Shown here: piece after piece, positions 16,275-24,605 of the stretch
Layout: each line of letters starts with the position of its first letter
Numbering within the stretch: position 1 is the stretch's first letter
Assembly: GCF_900114615.1 (NCBI RefSeq)
Contig: NZ_FOTS01000054.1
Span: 1-35,860 of the forward strand
Reading direction: 5' to 3'
Length of the DNA: 35,860 nt
From: Pelosinus propionicus DSM 13327
Lineage (GTDB): Bacteria > Bacillota > Negativicutes > DSM-13327
Translations under genes and position numbers: made by a program
The notes under the pieces: generated by a model
Seen by the model: the letters and a program-made list of their open reading frames with translations, nothing else
The model's database searches: none
What the model was told of the DNA's origin: nothing

Positions 16275-17705
16275 TTATTTTTCTTCAGAGTTTGCCAAGC
16301 TCTCAATCTGTTCCCATGTCCATCGGCGAAAACTTGACTCGTTCGTCAGCGTCAATTCTTTTTCTGCACGAGTAGCGGCCGTATAGAGCCAGCGGGGATT
16401 ATCCCTGAAAGCATCCTGATGAACAAAGACCTTTTCCCATTGGCTTCCTTGGCTTTTATGAGCCGTAATGACATAACCATAGGTCGCGATGGCTACCTCT
16501 TTGGACAGTTCAAATTGATGGGTGATTGGATTCTTATTGTACCAGTCATCAGGAAAATACTCCTTGACCTCAATAAATTGTGCATGATAAACAGAAGACT
16601 TCTCTATAGCGGGCAGGAGAAGAATCTTGTGATTATAATTCCTGATAAGATAAGCCCGAACAAAGCCGGGAGTATCTTTGGAAGCTCCTTTAATCGGAAG
16701 AACCATCCCTGCAACACTGGTCACTTGCTCCAACGTCATCCGATCACCATTGACGAAATAAGTACCATTACCGATGAAGAGGATTCGATCCCCTTCCCGC
16801 GGTTCATCCGTTACGGTTTTACCAAATTTGGCCTCACGGGCTTTTTGATTGAGAATCAGCCTTGCCTTGTTGGTGCCAACAATGAAAATGCTGTCTTGAT
16901 TCTGAATAACAGACTGGAGAAAAGCTCTGGCAGCAGCCTGCTTGCCTACGATCTGGACTTCTCCTCGCGACGCATTGGGAATCACCACTTGCTTTCGATT
17001 TCTGAGGCAGGTTGCATACAGCAGAATTTCACTGCCAGCTCCCTGCCGTTTGACCTCCGTGAGTTCAAAATTCTTGTTGGCTAATACCTTCGGGTCATCG
17101 CCCACAGGTTCGAGTTGGAAGCTGTCACCAAAGAAAATGACCTTGGCATGGGCCGACTGAACCTCCTTAATAAGATCCGTATAGACGGTTTTACTGATCA
17201 TAGAAGATTCGTCAACAAGAATGACATGGTATGCTTTGAACTTGACGCTGGCAATCCATTCACCAGTATCCGCATCCGGAGAACCATACAAGGTGGAGTG
17301 AAGAGTCTTAAAAAGAACCTTGATTTCGCCGAATTTCTCCTTGAGCACCTTGACGGCTTGATTGGTAGGCGCTGTTATAATGCACTCTTTGCCTTGAGCC
17401 AGCCCATATTTGACGATGTTTTCAGCAATGGTCGTTTTGCCAGTCCCGGCATAACCGGAAAGAATATATACCGATTCTTTATTGCTGCATAAGAAGACAG
17501 CAATTTCTTTTAGCGCTGTTTCTTGATGGGCTGTATAGGCTATCGGATGTTTGCGAAGGTCGAGAATATTATCCGTTGGCACAATTGGGGGAGGGAGTTC
17601 TTCTCTAACTTGTTCTTCCTTTTCAGCAGCAGGTTTGGCACTGGCTCGTTTTCGCGGCTTCGGTTCAGAATCAAAGGGCAGGGAAATAAGCTCAATCTGC
17701 TTCAT
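16275..17705 (-). CDS. RecD-like superfamily 1 DNA helicase
   Basis: A 476-residue SF1 helicase. Residues 12-45 are a basic, Pro/Lys/Glu-rich linker; Walker A GYAGTGKTT is at 84-92, Walker B VDES at 164-167, GDSFQLEP at 193-200, and the C-terminal UvrD_C_2-type motif TAHKSQGSQWEKVFV is followed by TAATRAEKELTL. It lacks the long N-terminal domains of RecD2, so it resembles short RecD-like/Pif1-like ATPases found in phages and genomes. GGGAGG precedes ATG 17705. It starts 13 bases after the MarR gene and is likely co-transcribed with it, an unusual pairing. Confidence 0.82.
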   Translation of the reverse strand: MKQIELISLPFDSEPKPRKRASAKPAAEKEEQVREELPPPIVPTDNILDLRKHPIAYTAHQETALKEIAVFLCSNKESVYILSGYAGTGKTTIAENIVKYGLAQGKECIITAPTNQAVKVLKEKFGEIKVLFKTLHSTLYGSPDADTGEWIASVKFKAYHVILVDESSMISKTVYTDLIKEVQSAHAKVIFFGDSFQLEPVGDDPKVLANKNFELTEVKRQGAGSEILLYATCLRNRKQVVIPNASRGEVQIVGKQAAARAFLQSVIQNQDSIFIVGTNKARLILNQKAREAKFGKTVTDEPREGDRILFIGNGTYFVNGDRMTLEQVTSVAGMVLPIKGASKDTPGFVRAYLIRNYNHKILLLPAIEKSSVYHAQFIEVKEYFPDDWYNKNPITHQFELSKEVAIATYGYVITAHKSQGSQWEKVFVHQDAFRDNPRWLYTAATRAEKELTLTNESSFRRWTWEQIESLANSEEK

Positions 17706-17718
17706 ATCGTCCTCCCTT

Positions 17719-18168
17719 TCAAAAATGATGATCGATCATCTGCTGTGCTTTTTCTAAAAACACACTGACTGCTTCTAACTCTTCTGCGCTTAAGCCCTCC
17801 AAATGCGCAAAGATATAATCATCTTTCTCCAAGTGAAATGTATTATGTGCCTGATATGCGGCCTCTCCCCGCTCCGTCAGGTAGACTTGAATCCGCTTCT
17901 TATCTAAAGGGTCTATCACTTTGCGCACATAGCCGCTCTTTTCGATTTTCAAAACACTTTTCGAAACAACAGCACGGGTAACACCAAAATATCGTGCAAT
18001 TTCAGAAATAAACATGCCTGGCCGATCGCCAATTGCCCGAATCATGTGAATCTCCCCTCGATACAGAACGATCCCATCACCAAAATCCAGCTGTTTCATT
18101 TTGCTGTTCGCAATGGTTTCAATTAATCGCATAAACTTACTCATCGCTGCATAAGATTTTTTCTTCAT
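17719..18168 (-). CDS. MarR-family transcriptional regulator
   Basis: A 149-residue winged-helix regulator: HTH FISEIARYFGVTRAVVSKSV, wing KVIDPLDKKRIQVYLTERGE. The frame is open to a GTG at 18216, but that would overlap the promoter; ATG 18168 is preferred. Only a poor Shine-Dalgarno precedes it and the -10 element is six bases away, so the transcript may be leaderless. It is divergent from the cobalamin operon and co-directional with the helicase. Confidence 0.82.
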   Translation of the reverse strand: MKKKSYAAMSKFMRLIETIANSKMKQLDFGDGIVLYRGEIHMIRAIGDRPGMFISEIARYFGVTRAVVSKSVLKIEKSGYVRKVIDPLDKKRIQVYLTERGEAAYQAHNTFHLEKDDYIFAHLEGLSAEELEAVSVFLEKAQQMIDHHF

Positions 18169-18174
18169 GACCCT

Positions 18175-18203
18175 ATTGTATCGGAATTCAGTACGTATAA
18201 CAA
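18175..18203 (-). promoter_or_regulatory. Promoter giving a probable leaderless MarR transcript
   Basis: On the minus strand TTGTTA (18198-18203), a 17-base spacer and TACAAT (18175-18180). Transcription would start about 7 bases downstream, at the A of ATG 18168. Confidence 0.55.
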
Positions 18204-18267
18204 CTGCTGCTTCCACATGATAAAAAACCTAAGAAAGATCTTTTACTTTGTAGAGCATAGCATCTCA

Positions 18268-18296
18268 TTGACAAACAGATTATGATTTGTTACGAT
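18268..18296 (+). promoter_or_regulatory. Promoter of the cobalamin-riboswitch operon
   Basis: TTGACA (18268-18273), a 17-base spacer, then TACGAT (18291-18296). It starts transcription just before the riboswitch. Confidence 0.75.
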
Positions 18297-18317
18297 GAGA
18301 ATGAATTTCATACTGTT

Positions 18318-18475
18318 GAGATAGGTGCCCTTAGGGGCTTAATAGGGAAGTCCGGTGAAATACCGGCGCGGTCCCGCCACTGTAATGAGGAGCAAACCCG
18401 AAAAATACCACTGGAGCGTAAGCTCTGGGAAGGTTTGGGCAAGCGATGATCCAGAGCCAGGATAACTGCCTTTCT
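18318..18475 (+). promoter_or_regulatory. Cobalamin (AdoCbl-type) riboswitch
   Basis: The conserved core is present: GGGAAGTCCGGTGAAATACC followed by GGCGCGGTCCCGCCACTGTA, a peripheral stem, and the B12-box segment AGCCAGGATAACTGCC (18455-18470). It lies between the promoter and a hairpin terminator in the leader of the methyltransferase-TonB-S-component operon. Bound cobalamin should switch these genes off. The edges are approximate. Confidence 0.93.
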
Positions 18476-18520
18476 AGCAATCACCGTTTTATGAACCTAC
18501 GAAGGATAGGGAGGGGATTT

Positions 18521-18532
18521 ATGAGAAAATGA
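18521..18532 (+). CDS. Three-codon leader ORF (MRK) in the riboswitch leader
   Basis: ATGAGAAAATGA is preceded at close spacing by a very purine-rich AGGGAGGGG (18508-18516). It lies after the aptamer and before the terminator. The AAATGA/TCATTT palindrome overlaps its end. It could be a translated leader that affects terminator folding, or the G-rich run may be part of an anti-structure. Low certainty. Confidence 0.3.
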   Translation: MRK

Positions 18533-18545
18533 TTTCATTTCATCC

Positions 18546-18570
18546 CGGCTTGGTAGAAGCTGTTTTTTTT
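18546..18570 (+). terminator. Expression-platform terminator of the riboswitch
   Basis: CGGCTT (18546-18551) pairs with AAGCTG (18557-18562, one G-U) around a 5-base loop and is followed by eight T residues. It stands 51 bases before the first gene, as expected for transcriptional control. Confidence 0.75.
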
Positions 18571-18621
18571 TATTCTTTTTGTATGCTAGGCATACAAACA
18601 AATTAGAGAGAGGTGTTTATC

Positions 18622-19653
18622 ATGGAATATCCTACCCATAGTCCCAGAAAATTTCTTGGAATGCTGCAGCAATATAGAGAAACACAGCTCTTATTCGCGG
18701 GCATTTCCCTCAAGGTATTTGATTTTCTAAAACACGATACATCGGCAGAAAAAATCGCGTCCCTGACTGGATACGATGAAAGAAACCTTACACTCTTTCT
18801 AAACAGTCTGGCAGCCATCGGTCTACTCGAAAAAAGCAATCACCAATATCGAAATACTCCAGAAGCAGAGCTGTACCTTAATCAAAGCAGTTCTTCTTAC
18901 CTAGGAGGATATCTGACCTTCTGGAACCAGATGACAGGACTCGACCAAGTGGAAGAACTGGTACGCCTCGGACCCGATCCAGCCATTCTAAAGCAGAACG
19001 AAGGCAAAGAGCTCTTTGATTTCTGCAAGCTGGCACGCTTAACGGCAGTTGAGGTTCGTACAGGCCGTGTTCAATCCTTTTTGCGCGCTGCCGCACAATT
19101 AGCAGAGCCTGCTGCCCCTCTTCGGATATTAGATCTTGGCGGAGGATCAGGAATGATGGCCATTGAATTTGTCCGCCAGTTCCCTTTGGCATCCGGCGTC
19201 ATTTTTGAGCAGCCTGGAGTAGCCGATGTTCCTGAAGAATTGGTAGCAGAGGAGCATCTGGAGCATCGACTAACCATCATGCGCGGCGACTTTATGACAG
19301 ATCCCATCGGTAACAATTACGATCTGATTATTGCATCGGGAATCTTAGACTTTGCCAGCGCAAACCTAAAAGAGCTGACCACGAAAATGGCACAGGCTCT
19401 CACCCCTTCCGGTTATCTTTATCTGGTCAGCCACAAAGTAAGCGACGACTATATCGCGCCAAAAAAATCCATTGTCGGCTGGCTGTCAAGTCATCTTGCT
19501 GGCCTTGACATCTTACAAACCAGATCGAATATTGAGCTTGCCCTTACCAGTGCAGGTTTTCGGAAAATGGAAATCAAGCCACTAGATGGTGCGATCCAAA
19601 GTCTAATGGGCGAATTTTATACAAAAAGACATATTACAGGAGGCATTTCGTGA
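18622..19653 (+). CDS. SAM-dependent O-methyltransferase (Methyltransf_2 type)
   Basis: A 343-residue methyltransferase. Residues 1-90 form a winged-helix dimerisation domain (DFLKHDTSAEKIASLTGYDE), then a Rossmann domain with the SAM motif ILDLGGGSG (169-177) and later LYLVSHKV. This is the architecture of plant-type and antibiotic O-methyltransferases. The start is ATG 18622 with GAGAGAGG 8 bases upstream; an upstream in-frame GTG at 18613 lies in that site. As first gene under a cobalamin riboswitch it could methylate a cobamide lower-ligand precursor, in the manner of BzaC, but this is inference. It overlaps the TonB receptor by 4 bases. Confidence 0.82.
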   Translation: MEYPTHSPRKFLGMLQQYRETQLLFAGISLKVFDFLKHDTSAEKIASLTGYDERNLTLFLNSLAAIGLLEKSNHQYRNTPEAELYLNQSSSSYLGGYLTFWNQMTGLDQVEELVRLGPDPAILKQNEGKELFDFCKLARLTAVEVRTGRVQSFLRAAAQLAEPAAPLRILDLGGGSGMMAIEFVRQFPLASGVIFEQPGVADVPEELVAEEHLEHRLTIMRGDFMTDPIGNNYDLIIASGILDFASANLKELTTKMAQALTPSGYLYLVSHKVSDDYIAPKKSIVGWLSSHLAGLDILQTRSNIELALTSAGFRKMEIKPLDGAIQSLMGEFYTKRHITGGIS

Positions 19654-21590
19654 ATAAAAAAATATTACTCCTTCTCGTCCCTTTGCTCTTATCCACTGGA
19701 AAAAGTTATGCTGAAGCAACAGATTCCTATGAATTTGACATGCCGGAAGTCGTCGTTACCGCAACAAAAACGGCAATGAACATTCAAGATGTTCCTGCTG
19801 CCGTTGAAGTGATCACCGCAGAAGACATCAAATCCTACGGAGCCCATGTCCTAAAGGATGTGATCGGATCTGCAGCCGGGGTTAGCATCATGAGAGTAAA
19901 CGGGCGAGAAGCGCTTTCCATTCGAGGATTTGACGCCCGGTACTCAATGATCTTGATCGACGGAAAACGAATTCCTGCTGAAACAGAACCTCTTTACGAG
20001 CTGGATCGAATCTCCCTGGAAAATGTAGAACGCATTGAAATCGTTCGCGGGCCGGTAACATCCCTATACGGTGCCGATGCCCTTGGCGGCGTAGTGAATA
20101 TCATTACAAAATCCGCATCCAAACAAGCCTTTACACTGCGACTCAATCAAGGTGTTCTGTCTCGTACAGGTGATAGAAACGGGCGTTATTCCTTTACCTA
20201 TGACTCCGGGAAACAAGAGAAATTGGGCATGACTCTTTCTGGCTCTTATTCTGATTCGGATGCATCCCTTAAGAGTAATGGAACGACCTATTCGCCTTTC
20301 GGCGAACGAAAGAATATCAATGCCCGCTTTGACTACTCTCCTACGGACAAAGAAAAACTTACCTTTACCGCCTCCCGTATGGACGAAGACACGCGCGAAT
20401 ATGCGATCCTGCAAACCGCTATGGGGAGCGTTCGCACCGATGTTCGTGATAATAATGACCGCAGTCAATATGCTCTCAGCTATACGAAAGACCTGTCTGA
20501 TGGTGAACTCTATTTCAATGCCTACCGCTCTGTTTGGAATAAATACAATGACACGGTTAACCGGACAAGCGGTCAATACATAAACTCGGTCTATGGCTAT
20601 ACCACCATATCCGGTCTGGAAGGCCGTATTAGTAAAAAAGTATCCAACGATCATCTGCTAACCTTCGGCGGTGAATTTCGCCCCGAATTGTTCCGCGGCA
20701 CGGGAATTCAGACAGGACAAGGAACCTTCACCAAAGTATTTCATGGCAAAGTCTATGAAGGCTCTGAAGTCAAAACCAACTACTCTGCCGTCTATCTGCA
20801 GGACCAATGGACCGTATCGCCGAAACTCCTTGCCGTAGCATCGGCTCGCTATGACGACAGCAACAAGTTTGAAAGCAATGTGAGTCCGAAAGTCGGCTTG
20901 ACCTATACTCCCGAACCCGGCTGGCGCGTGAAGTTTAACACCGGGCAAGGTTTCCGGGTTCCCTCACCCAATCAATTGTACCTAAAACTGAATGTCACCA
21001 GAAACGGAAAGTTGGTCAGTCTCCTTGGAAATCCTTCCTTACAACCGGAAGACTCCACCTTCTATGATCTATCTGTTGAACGGGATGTGGGCAATGTGAA
21101 AAGCAAGCTGACCTTCTTCTCCAGCAAAATCACAGACATGATCGATGAGGCTTGGGTCGACTCTGCTACAGTCCAATACCAGAATATTAACCGTGCAACG
21201 ATTCAGGGAATCGAAGGCGAAATCTCTGTACCATTATCTGACCGCGTATCCTGGTCCGGCACTTATACCTATCTGGATGCTGTCAATGACTTGACGAATA
21301 CCCGGCTCTACAACCGTGCTCGTCACAAGCTCTCTTCCCGTGTTACTTATCGCCAGTCAGAAACGCTGACGGCAAACCTATGGGCGGATTCCTATCTGCA
21401 TTATTGGTTCCAGCCTTCTGCCAATGTATCAACCAATACATCCTATACCCTGTGGAATGTGAATGTAGAAAAACAGCTTACCGAAGATCAAACGATCTTG
21501 CTCGGCATTGACAATCTCTTCAATCACAAAGACGATGCCCTTTCCTTGCCTGGAACCTTTATTCACGTTGACGTAACGATGAAATTATAA
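19650..21590 (+). CDS. TonB-dependent receptor, BtuB-like
   Basis: A 646-residue outer-membrane receptor. Signal peptide 1-21 (cut after SYA), TonB box around PEVVVTATK (32-40), plug domain with SIRGFDARYSMILIDG and EIVRGPVTSLYGADALGG, then a 22-strand-type barrel ending VDVTMKL. It takes up cobamides or related corrinoids across the outer membrane, as its size, BtuB-like plug and riboswitch control suggest. The start is GTG 19650, overlapping the previous stop (GTGA), with AGGAGG 6 bases upstream. The last residue is Leu rather than the usual Phe. Confidence 0.9.
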   Translation: MNKKILLLLVPLLLSTGKSYAEATDSYEFDMPEVVVTATKTAMNIQDVPAAVEVITAEDIKSYGAHVLKDVIGSAAGVSIMRVNGREALSIRGFDARYSMILIDGKRIPAETEPLYELDRISLENVERIEIVRGPVTSLYGADALGGVVNIITKSASKQAFTLRLNQGVLSRTGDRNGRYSFTYDSGKQEKLGMTLSGSYSDSDASLKSNGTTYSPFGERKNINARFDYSPTDKEKLTFTASRMDEDTREYAILQTAMGSVRTDVRDNNDRSQYALSYTKDLSDGELYFNAYRSVWNKYNDTVNRTSGQYINSVYGYTTISGLEGRISKKVSNDHLLTFGGEFRPELFRGTGIQTGQGTFTKVFHGKVYEGSEVKTNYSAVYLQDQWTVSPKLLAVASARYDDSNKFESNVSPKVGLTYTPEPGWRVKFNTGQGFRVPSPNQLYLKLNVTRNGKLVSLLGNPSLQPEDSTFYDLSVERDVGNVKSKLTFFSSKITDMIDEAWVDSATVQYQNINRATIQGIEGEISVPLSDRVSWSGTYTYLDAVNDLTNTRLYNRARHKLSSRVTYRQSETLTANLWADSYLHYWFQPSANVSTNTSYTLWNVNVEKQLTEDQTILLGIDNLFNHKDDALSLPGTFIHVDVTMKL

Positions 21591-21613
21591 AAATAAAATA
21601 GCGAGGTAAAACC

Positions 21614-22129
21614 ATGCATCAGAAAGTTGTGCGAACGGCCCTGCTGCTAGCCTTAATGATTGTGCTGCAGTCGCTTCGGCTTCTAGTCCCCGTTCCGCCG
21701 TTTATATCTATGTTTGTAGTGGGCAGCGCGATCAATGCCTGCCTCCTGATCGCATTGGAAGTCACAGGATCAAAAGCAGCTCTCGGCATGGCTGTTCTGG
21801 CTCCCATTGTAGCGTTTTTTCAGCAAGCCCTGCCCCTACCCGTCTTTATTCTGCCCGTGGCGTTCACCAACATGGCATATGTGCTGATTTACCAGATGAC
21901 CTTATCCTACAATCGATGGCTGGCGATCCTCCTTTCCTCCATCGGCAGAATGCTGATTCTTTATTTTTCAAGCTCATGGGCCTTTTCCATTGTCGCTCTT
22001 CCAGAAAAGCAGGCGACGATATTAAAAGCCCTCATGAGCTGGCCACAGCTAGTCACTGGAATCATTGGCGGAATCCTTTGTATGCTCCTGTTAAAACGAT
22101 TAGCAAGTACAATAAATCGATCAGCCTAA
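21614..22129 (+). CDS. ECF transporter S component (vitamin/corrinoid precursor uptake)
   Basis: A 171-residue integral membrane protein with five to six predicted helices (TALLLALMIVLQSLRLLV, PFISMFVVGSAINACLLIAL, GMAVLAPIVAFFQQALPLPV and others), the usual S-component size. The substrate-binding subunit works with a shared EcfAAT module, which is not in this window. The cobalamin riboswitch points to cobalamin, cobinamide or a lower-ligand precursor; it may be CblT-like. Its RBS GAGG lies 24 bases after the receptor stop. Confidence 0.75.
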   Translation: MHQKVVRTALLLALMIVLQSLRLLVPVPPFISMFVVGSAINACLLIALEVTGSKAALGMAVLAPIVAFFQQALPLPVFILPVAFTNMAYVLIYQMTLSYNRWLAILLSSIGRMLILYFSSSWAFSIVALPEKQATILKALMSWPQLVTGIIGGILCMLLLKRLASTINRSA

Positions 22130-22134
22130 AATAT

Positions 22135-22178
22135 AAGAATCCTGCATCACTTCACGTAAGTAATGCAGGATTCTTTTT
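22135..22178 (+). terminator. Terminator of the cobalamin operon, copy A of a repeated hairpin
   Basis: AAGAATCCTGCAT (22135-22147) pairs with ATGCAGGATTCTT (22163-22175), followed by TTT. A near-identical copy lies at 24134-24172. Confidence 0.85.
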
Positions 22179-22220
22179 ATGAATGATGGCGAAATTCGAT
22201 TACAACATTCTTCGATACTA

Positions 22221-23420
22221 CTATAGATTGTTAAGTTCTTTGCCAAACACCTGATAGATAATCCAAAAAATAATGAACAGCAAAATGGAACTCATATACA
22301 TCGTTTTATAACTTGTCAAAGTGACTAAAAATCCTAACAAAATAGCGCCTATACCAATCCCTAAATCAAAGAAGTTAAAAAAGGTCCCCATTGCATGCTC
22401 GCGTCGATCCACCGGCACAACATTGATACACCAAGCTTGCAGTGCAGGAAATACAGCCCCCATACCGGTTCCATATAAAGCAGCGGCAATGATGAGGGAA
22501 GTAGTGGTAGAAGCTGTGGCCAACAAAAAGGTGCCCGCACTGCAAAGAATCGCAGACGCTCCGATAATAACTCTTGGTCCTCTCTGATCAAATATTTTAC
22601 CCGCGACAATACGCACAAGTAATCCAGCTAAGGCATTCACAAAAAAGAAATAGGCAACATTAGGGATTGCTGCTTCTTTGGCATATAAGACAATAAAGGA
22701 CAGAATTCCTGCGAAAGATATGCCAAGAAGTAAGGCAAGGCCAGATGGCACCAACACACGCTTTTCGATGAAGATATCAATCATCGAATCTTTTTTTTGT
22801 CCTTCCTGCGGGGAGTGCTTTACTTCCTCTTCAGTCGTCAGTGGGTAGGAAACGCCCAACGTAATCAACGTAGTAACCAGCAAGATAAGTGTGCCAACTC
22901 CAAAAACGCTGTCAATACCATGCTGATTCATCAGCCAGACCCCAACTAAAGGACCGACGGAGATCCCCATCGTTTCCCCCACACCAAAATAACCAAGCCC
23001 TTCGCCCCGCCGATCTGCCGGGATGAAGGCAGCGGCAAACGTGGCATATAAAGTAGTTGCTACGCCGAATCCTAAACCTTGCAGCAGGCGAATGGCGAAA
23101 GTGGTTAGACTGGTGGCACTCCAATAATAAAAGCCGGTAGCCAGCATACAACCAATAACCCCCAAGACAAGCAGCGTTTTTTTATTAATAACATGGCCCA
23201 TTCTGCCGATGAGCAAACGGATACATATCGCTGAGAATGTAAATGCTCCCATAATCAGTCCGACTTGTGAATTGCTTCCCCCATTATTGGATATAAATAC
23301 TGGCAATGTAGGCATTAGCATTTCAAAAGCCATAAATAGTAATAAGTTGCCCAAGGCTAAAATGATAAAATCTTTATTCCATAAAGTTTGCCTTTTTGCC
23401 ATCGTATCAGCATAGTACAT
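22221..23420 (-). CDS. MFS efflux transporter
   Basis: A 399-residue 12-helix transporter of the drug:H+ antiporter type (GRMGHVINKKTLLVLGVIGC in loop 2-3, then LLQGLGFGVATTLYATF). The start is ATG 23420, with AAAAGGG 8 bases upstream; the in-frame GTG at 23429 overlaps that site. It lies 19 bases after the TetR gene, and the pair looks like a self-regulated drug-efflux unit. Confidence 0.82.
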   Translation of the reverse strand: MYYADTMAKRQTLWNKDFIILALGNLLLFMAFEMLMPTLPVFISNNGGSNSQVGLIMGAFTFSAICIRLLIGRMGHVINKKTLLVLGVIGCMLATGFYYWSATSLTTFAIRLLQGLGFGVATTLYATFAAAFIPADRRGEGLGYFGVGETMGISVGPLVGVWLMNQHGIDSVFGVGTLILLVTTLITLGVSYPLTTEEEVKHSPQEGQKKDSMIDIFIEKRVLVPSGLALLLGISFAGILSFIVLYAKEAAIPNVAYFFFVNALAGLLVRIVAGKIFDQRGPRVIIGASAILCSAGTFLLATASTTTSLIIAAALYGTGMGAVFPALQAWCINVVPVDRREHAMGTFFNFFDLGIGIGAILLGFLVTLTSYKTMYMSSILLFIIFWIIYQVFGKELNNL

Positions 23421-23439
23421 ATGAATCACCCTTTTTTGA

Positions 23440-24009
23440 TTATTCTAGTTTGACAAGCCCGCTCCAGTAAATGTCCCAGAATATGCGCAACGAGTTGTCA
23501 AAGTCTTCCGGAGTCTCATAAATGAGCTGTGTGAATAAGCCATCCATTAAAGTAATGAAAGAAGTTGGCCCATCATCCAGTTTAATGCGTAAATTTGACT
23601 CGCCCAGGAATTTCACCCTTAACAACGCTTTTAGCTGCTTGAGGTACAAGTGATAATTTTGCCCAAAATGGCTTTTCAGCGGAGCCGGAGGGATAAAAGT
23701 TAATAAGAACATGAAACCAGTATTGTTATTGGCAAGGTAGCGGCTTTTGTACGCAAGCAGTAAAGTATATAGGGTGTCTTTTAAAGATGTAGCTGCGTTT
23801 TCATCAAAAAAAGCCTCTAAAAAACTGATCTCTTCATCGAGAATCATTTTATTAACCTGTAATAATAAATCATCTTTGTTTTTGAAGTGGAAATATAGAG
23901 ATTGTTTTTTCATTCCAGCTTCCTGGGCAATATGAGAAAGTTTGGTTCCTTCATAGCCGAATTTAGAAAAATGCTTAACGGCTATTCTCTTTAAGTTTGG
24001 TTCGCACAT
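23440..24009 (-). CDS. TetR-family transcriptional repressor
   Basis: A 189-residue repressor with the TetR helix-turn-helix TKLSHIAQEAGMKKQSLYFH and a larger ligand-binding domain. The start is ATG 24009 with GGAGGA 6 bases upstream. A long palindrome covers the promoter start region, so it represses itself and the MFS gene. Confidence 0.88.
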   Translation of the reverse strand: MCEPNLKRIAVKHFSKFGYEGTKLSHIAQEAGMKKQSLYFHFKNKDDLLLQVNKMILDEEISFLEAFFDENAATSLKDTLYTLLLAYKSRYLANNNTGFMFLLTFIPPAPLKSHFGQNYHLYLKQLKALLRVKFLGESNLRIKLDDGPTSFITLMDGLFTQLIYETPEDFDNSLRIFWDIYWSGLVKLE

Positions 24010-24024
24010 AAATCCTCCAAATTC

Positions 24025-24084
24025 AATCAGTTGCCTGACCACAGTCAGGTAACTGATTATAGCATAAATACTATAATTTATCAA
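24025..24084 (-). promoter_or_regulatory. TetR promoter and palindromic operator
   Basis: On the minus strand TTGATA (24079-24084), a 17-base spacer and TATAAT (24056-24061). Immediately downstream a palindrome of 15-base arms (24025-24039 and 24044-24058, one mismatch, 4-base centre; core GTTACCTGAC) would cover the start site. Confidence 0.8.
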
Positions 24085-24133
24085 TTGGACTCATCAGAGG
24101 ATTGTGCTTAACGGCTCCCTAGAATCACAAATA

Positions 24134-24172
24134 AGAATCCTGCATCACTTCGCGTGAGTAATGCAGGATTCT
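24134..24172. terminator. Hairpin terminator, copy B
   Basis: AGAATCCTGCAT (24134-24145) pairs with ATGCAGGATTCT (24161-24172). The whole 24131-24176 segment matches 22132-22177 apart from a few substitutions, in the same orientation. It follows the PNPOx gene on the minus strand. Confidence 0.75.
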
Positions 24173-24195
24173 CTCTATCAATTATAAAAATTGTA

Positions 24196-24591
24196 TTACA
24201 AGACAATGGCTCTGGAGGCCCCCTTCCTATCATGAAAAGTTGCTTCACCCTCTTCGGCATAAAATAGTTCAAAAATAGAATCGTCAACACTGTACATCTT
24301 ACTAAGAGCAGGCATTGCATCCAAGGCAGCCTGCTTGGTTTTCGAATGGGAATGAAATACAGCCTTCCCTTTCAGGCGCAGCCACTCACCAGTTTGGGAA
24401 GTAGTGCTGACTTCAAAGTTCGGATTTGCTTTGAGCTGCTGATAAACTTTCTTCTGATTGTTCGTGCAGAAATAGAGTTTGCCTTCCAGCTCCATAGCAA
24501 AGCCAAAGGGCCGGACCTTCGGAATATCCCCTTCAACAGTTGCAATATAAAAGATCTTGTTATCTAGTAAAAACGTAAGAACTTCATTCAC
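24196..24591 (-). CDS. Pyridoxamine 5'-phosphate oxidase-like flavin-binding protein
   Basis: A 131-residue split-barrel protein: FYIATVEGDIPKVRPFGFAM and KLYFCTNNQKKVYQQLKANP are the conserved FMN-binding blocks. Members are small redox or heme/F420-related reductases; the substrate is unknown. The start is GTG 24591 with AAAGGAG 9 bases upstream. It lies 14 bases after the rubrerythrin gene, suggesting one oxygen-defence transcript. Confidence 0.82.
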   Translation of the reverse strand: MNEVLTFLLDNKIFYIATVEGDIPKVRPFGFAMELEGKLYFCTNNQKKVYQQLKANPNFEVSTTSQTGEWLRLKGKAVFHSHSKTKQAALDAMPALSKMYSVDDSIFELFYAEEGEATFHDRKGASRAIVL

Positions 24592-24605
24592 AATATACCA
24601 CTCCT

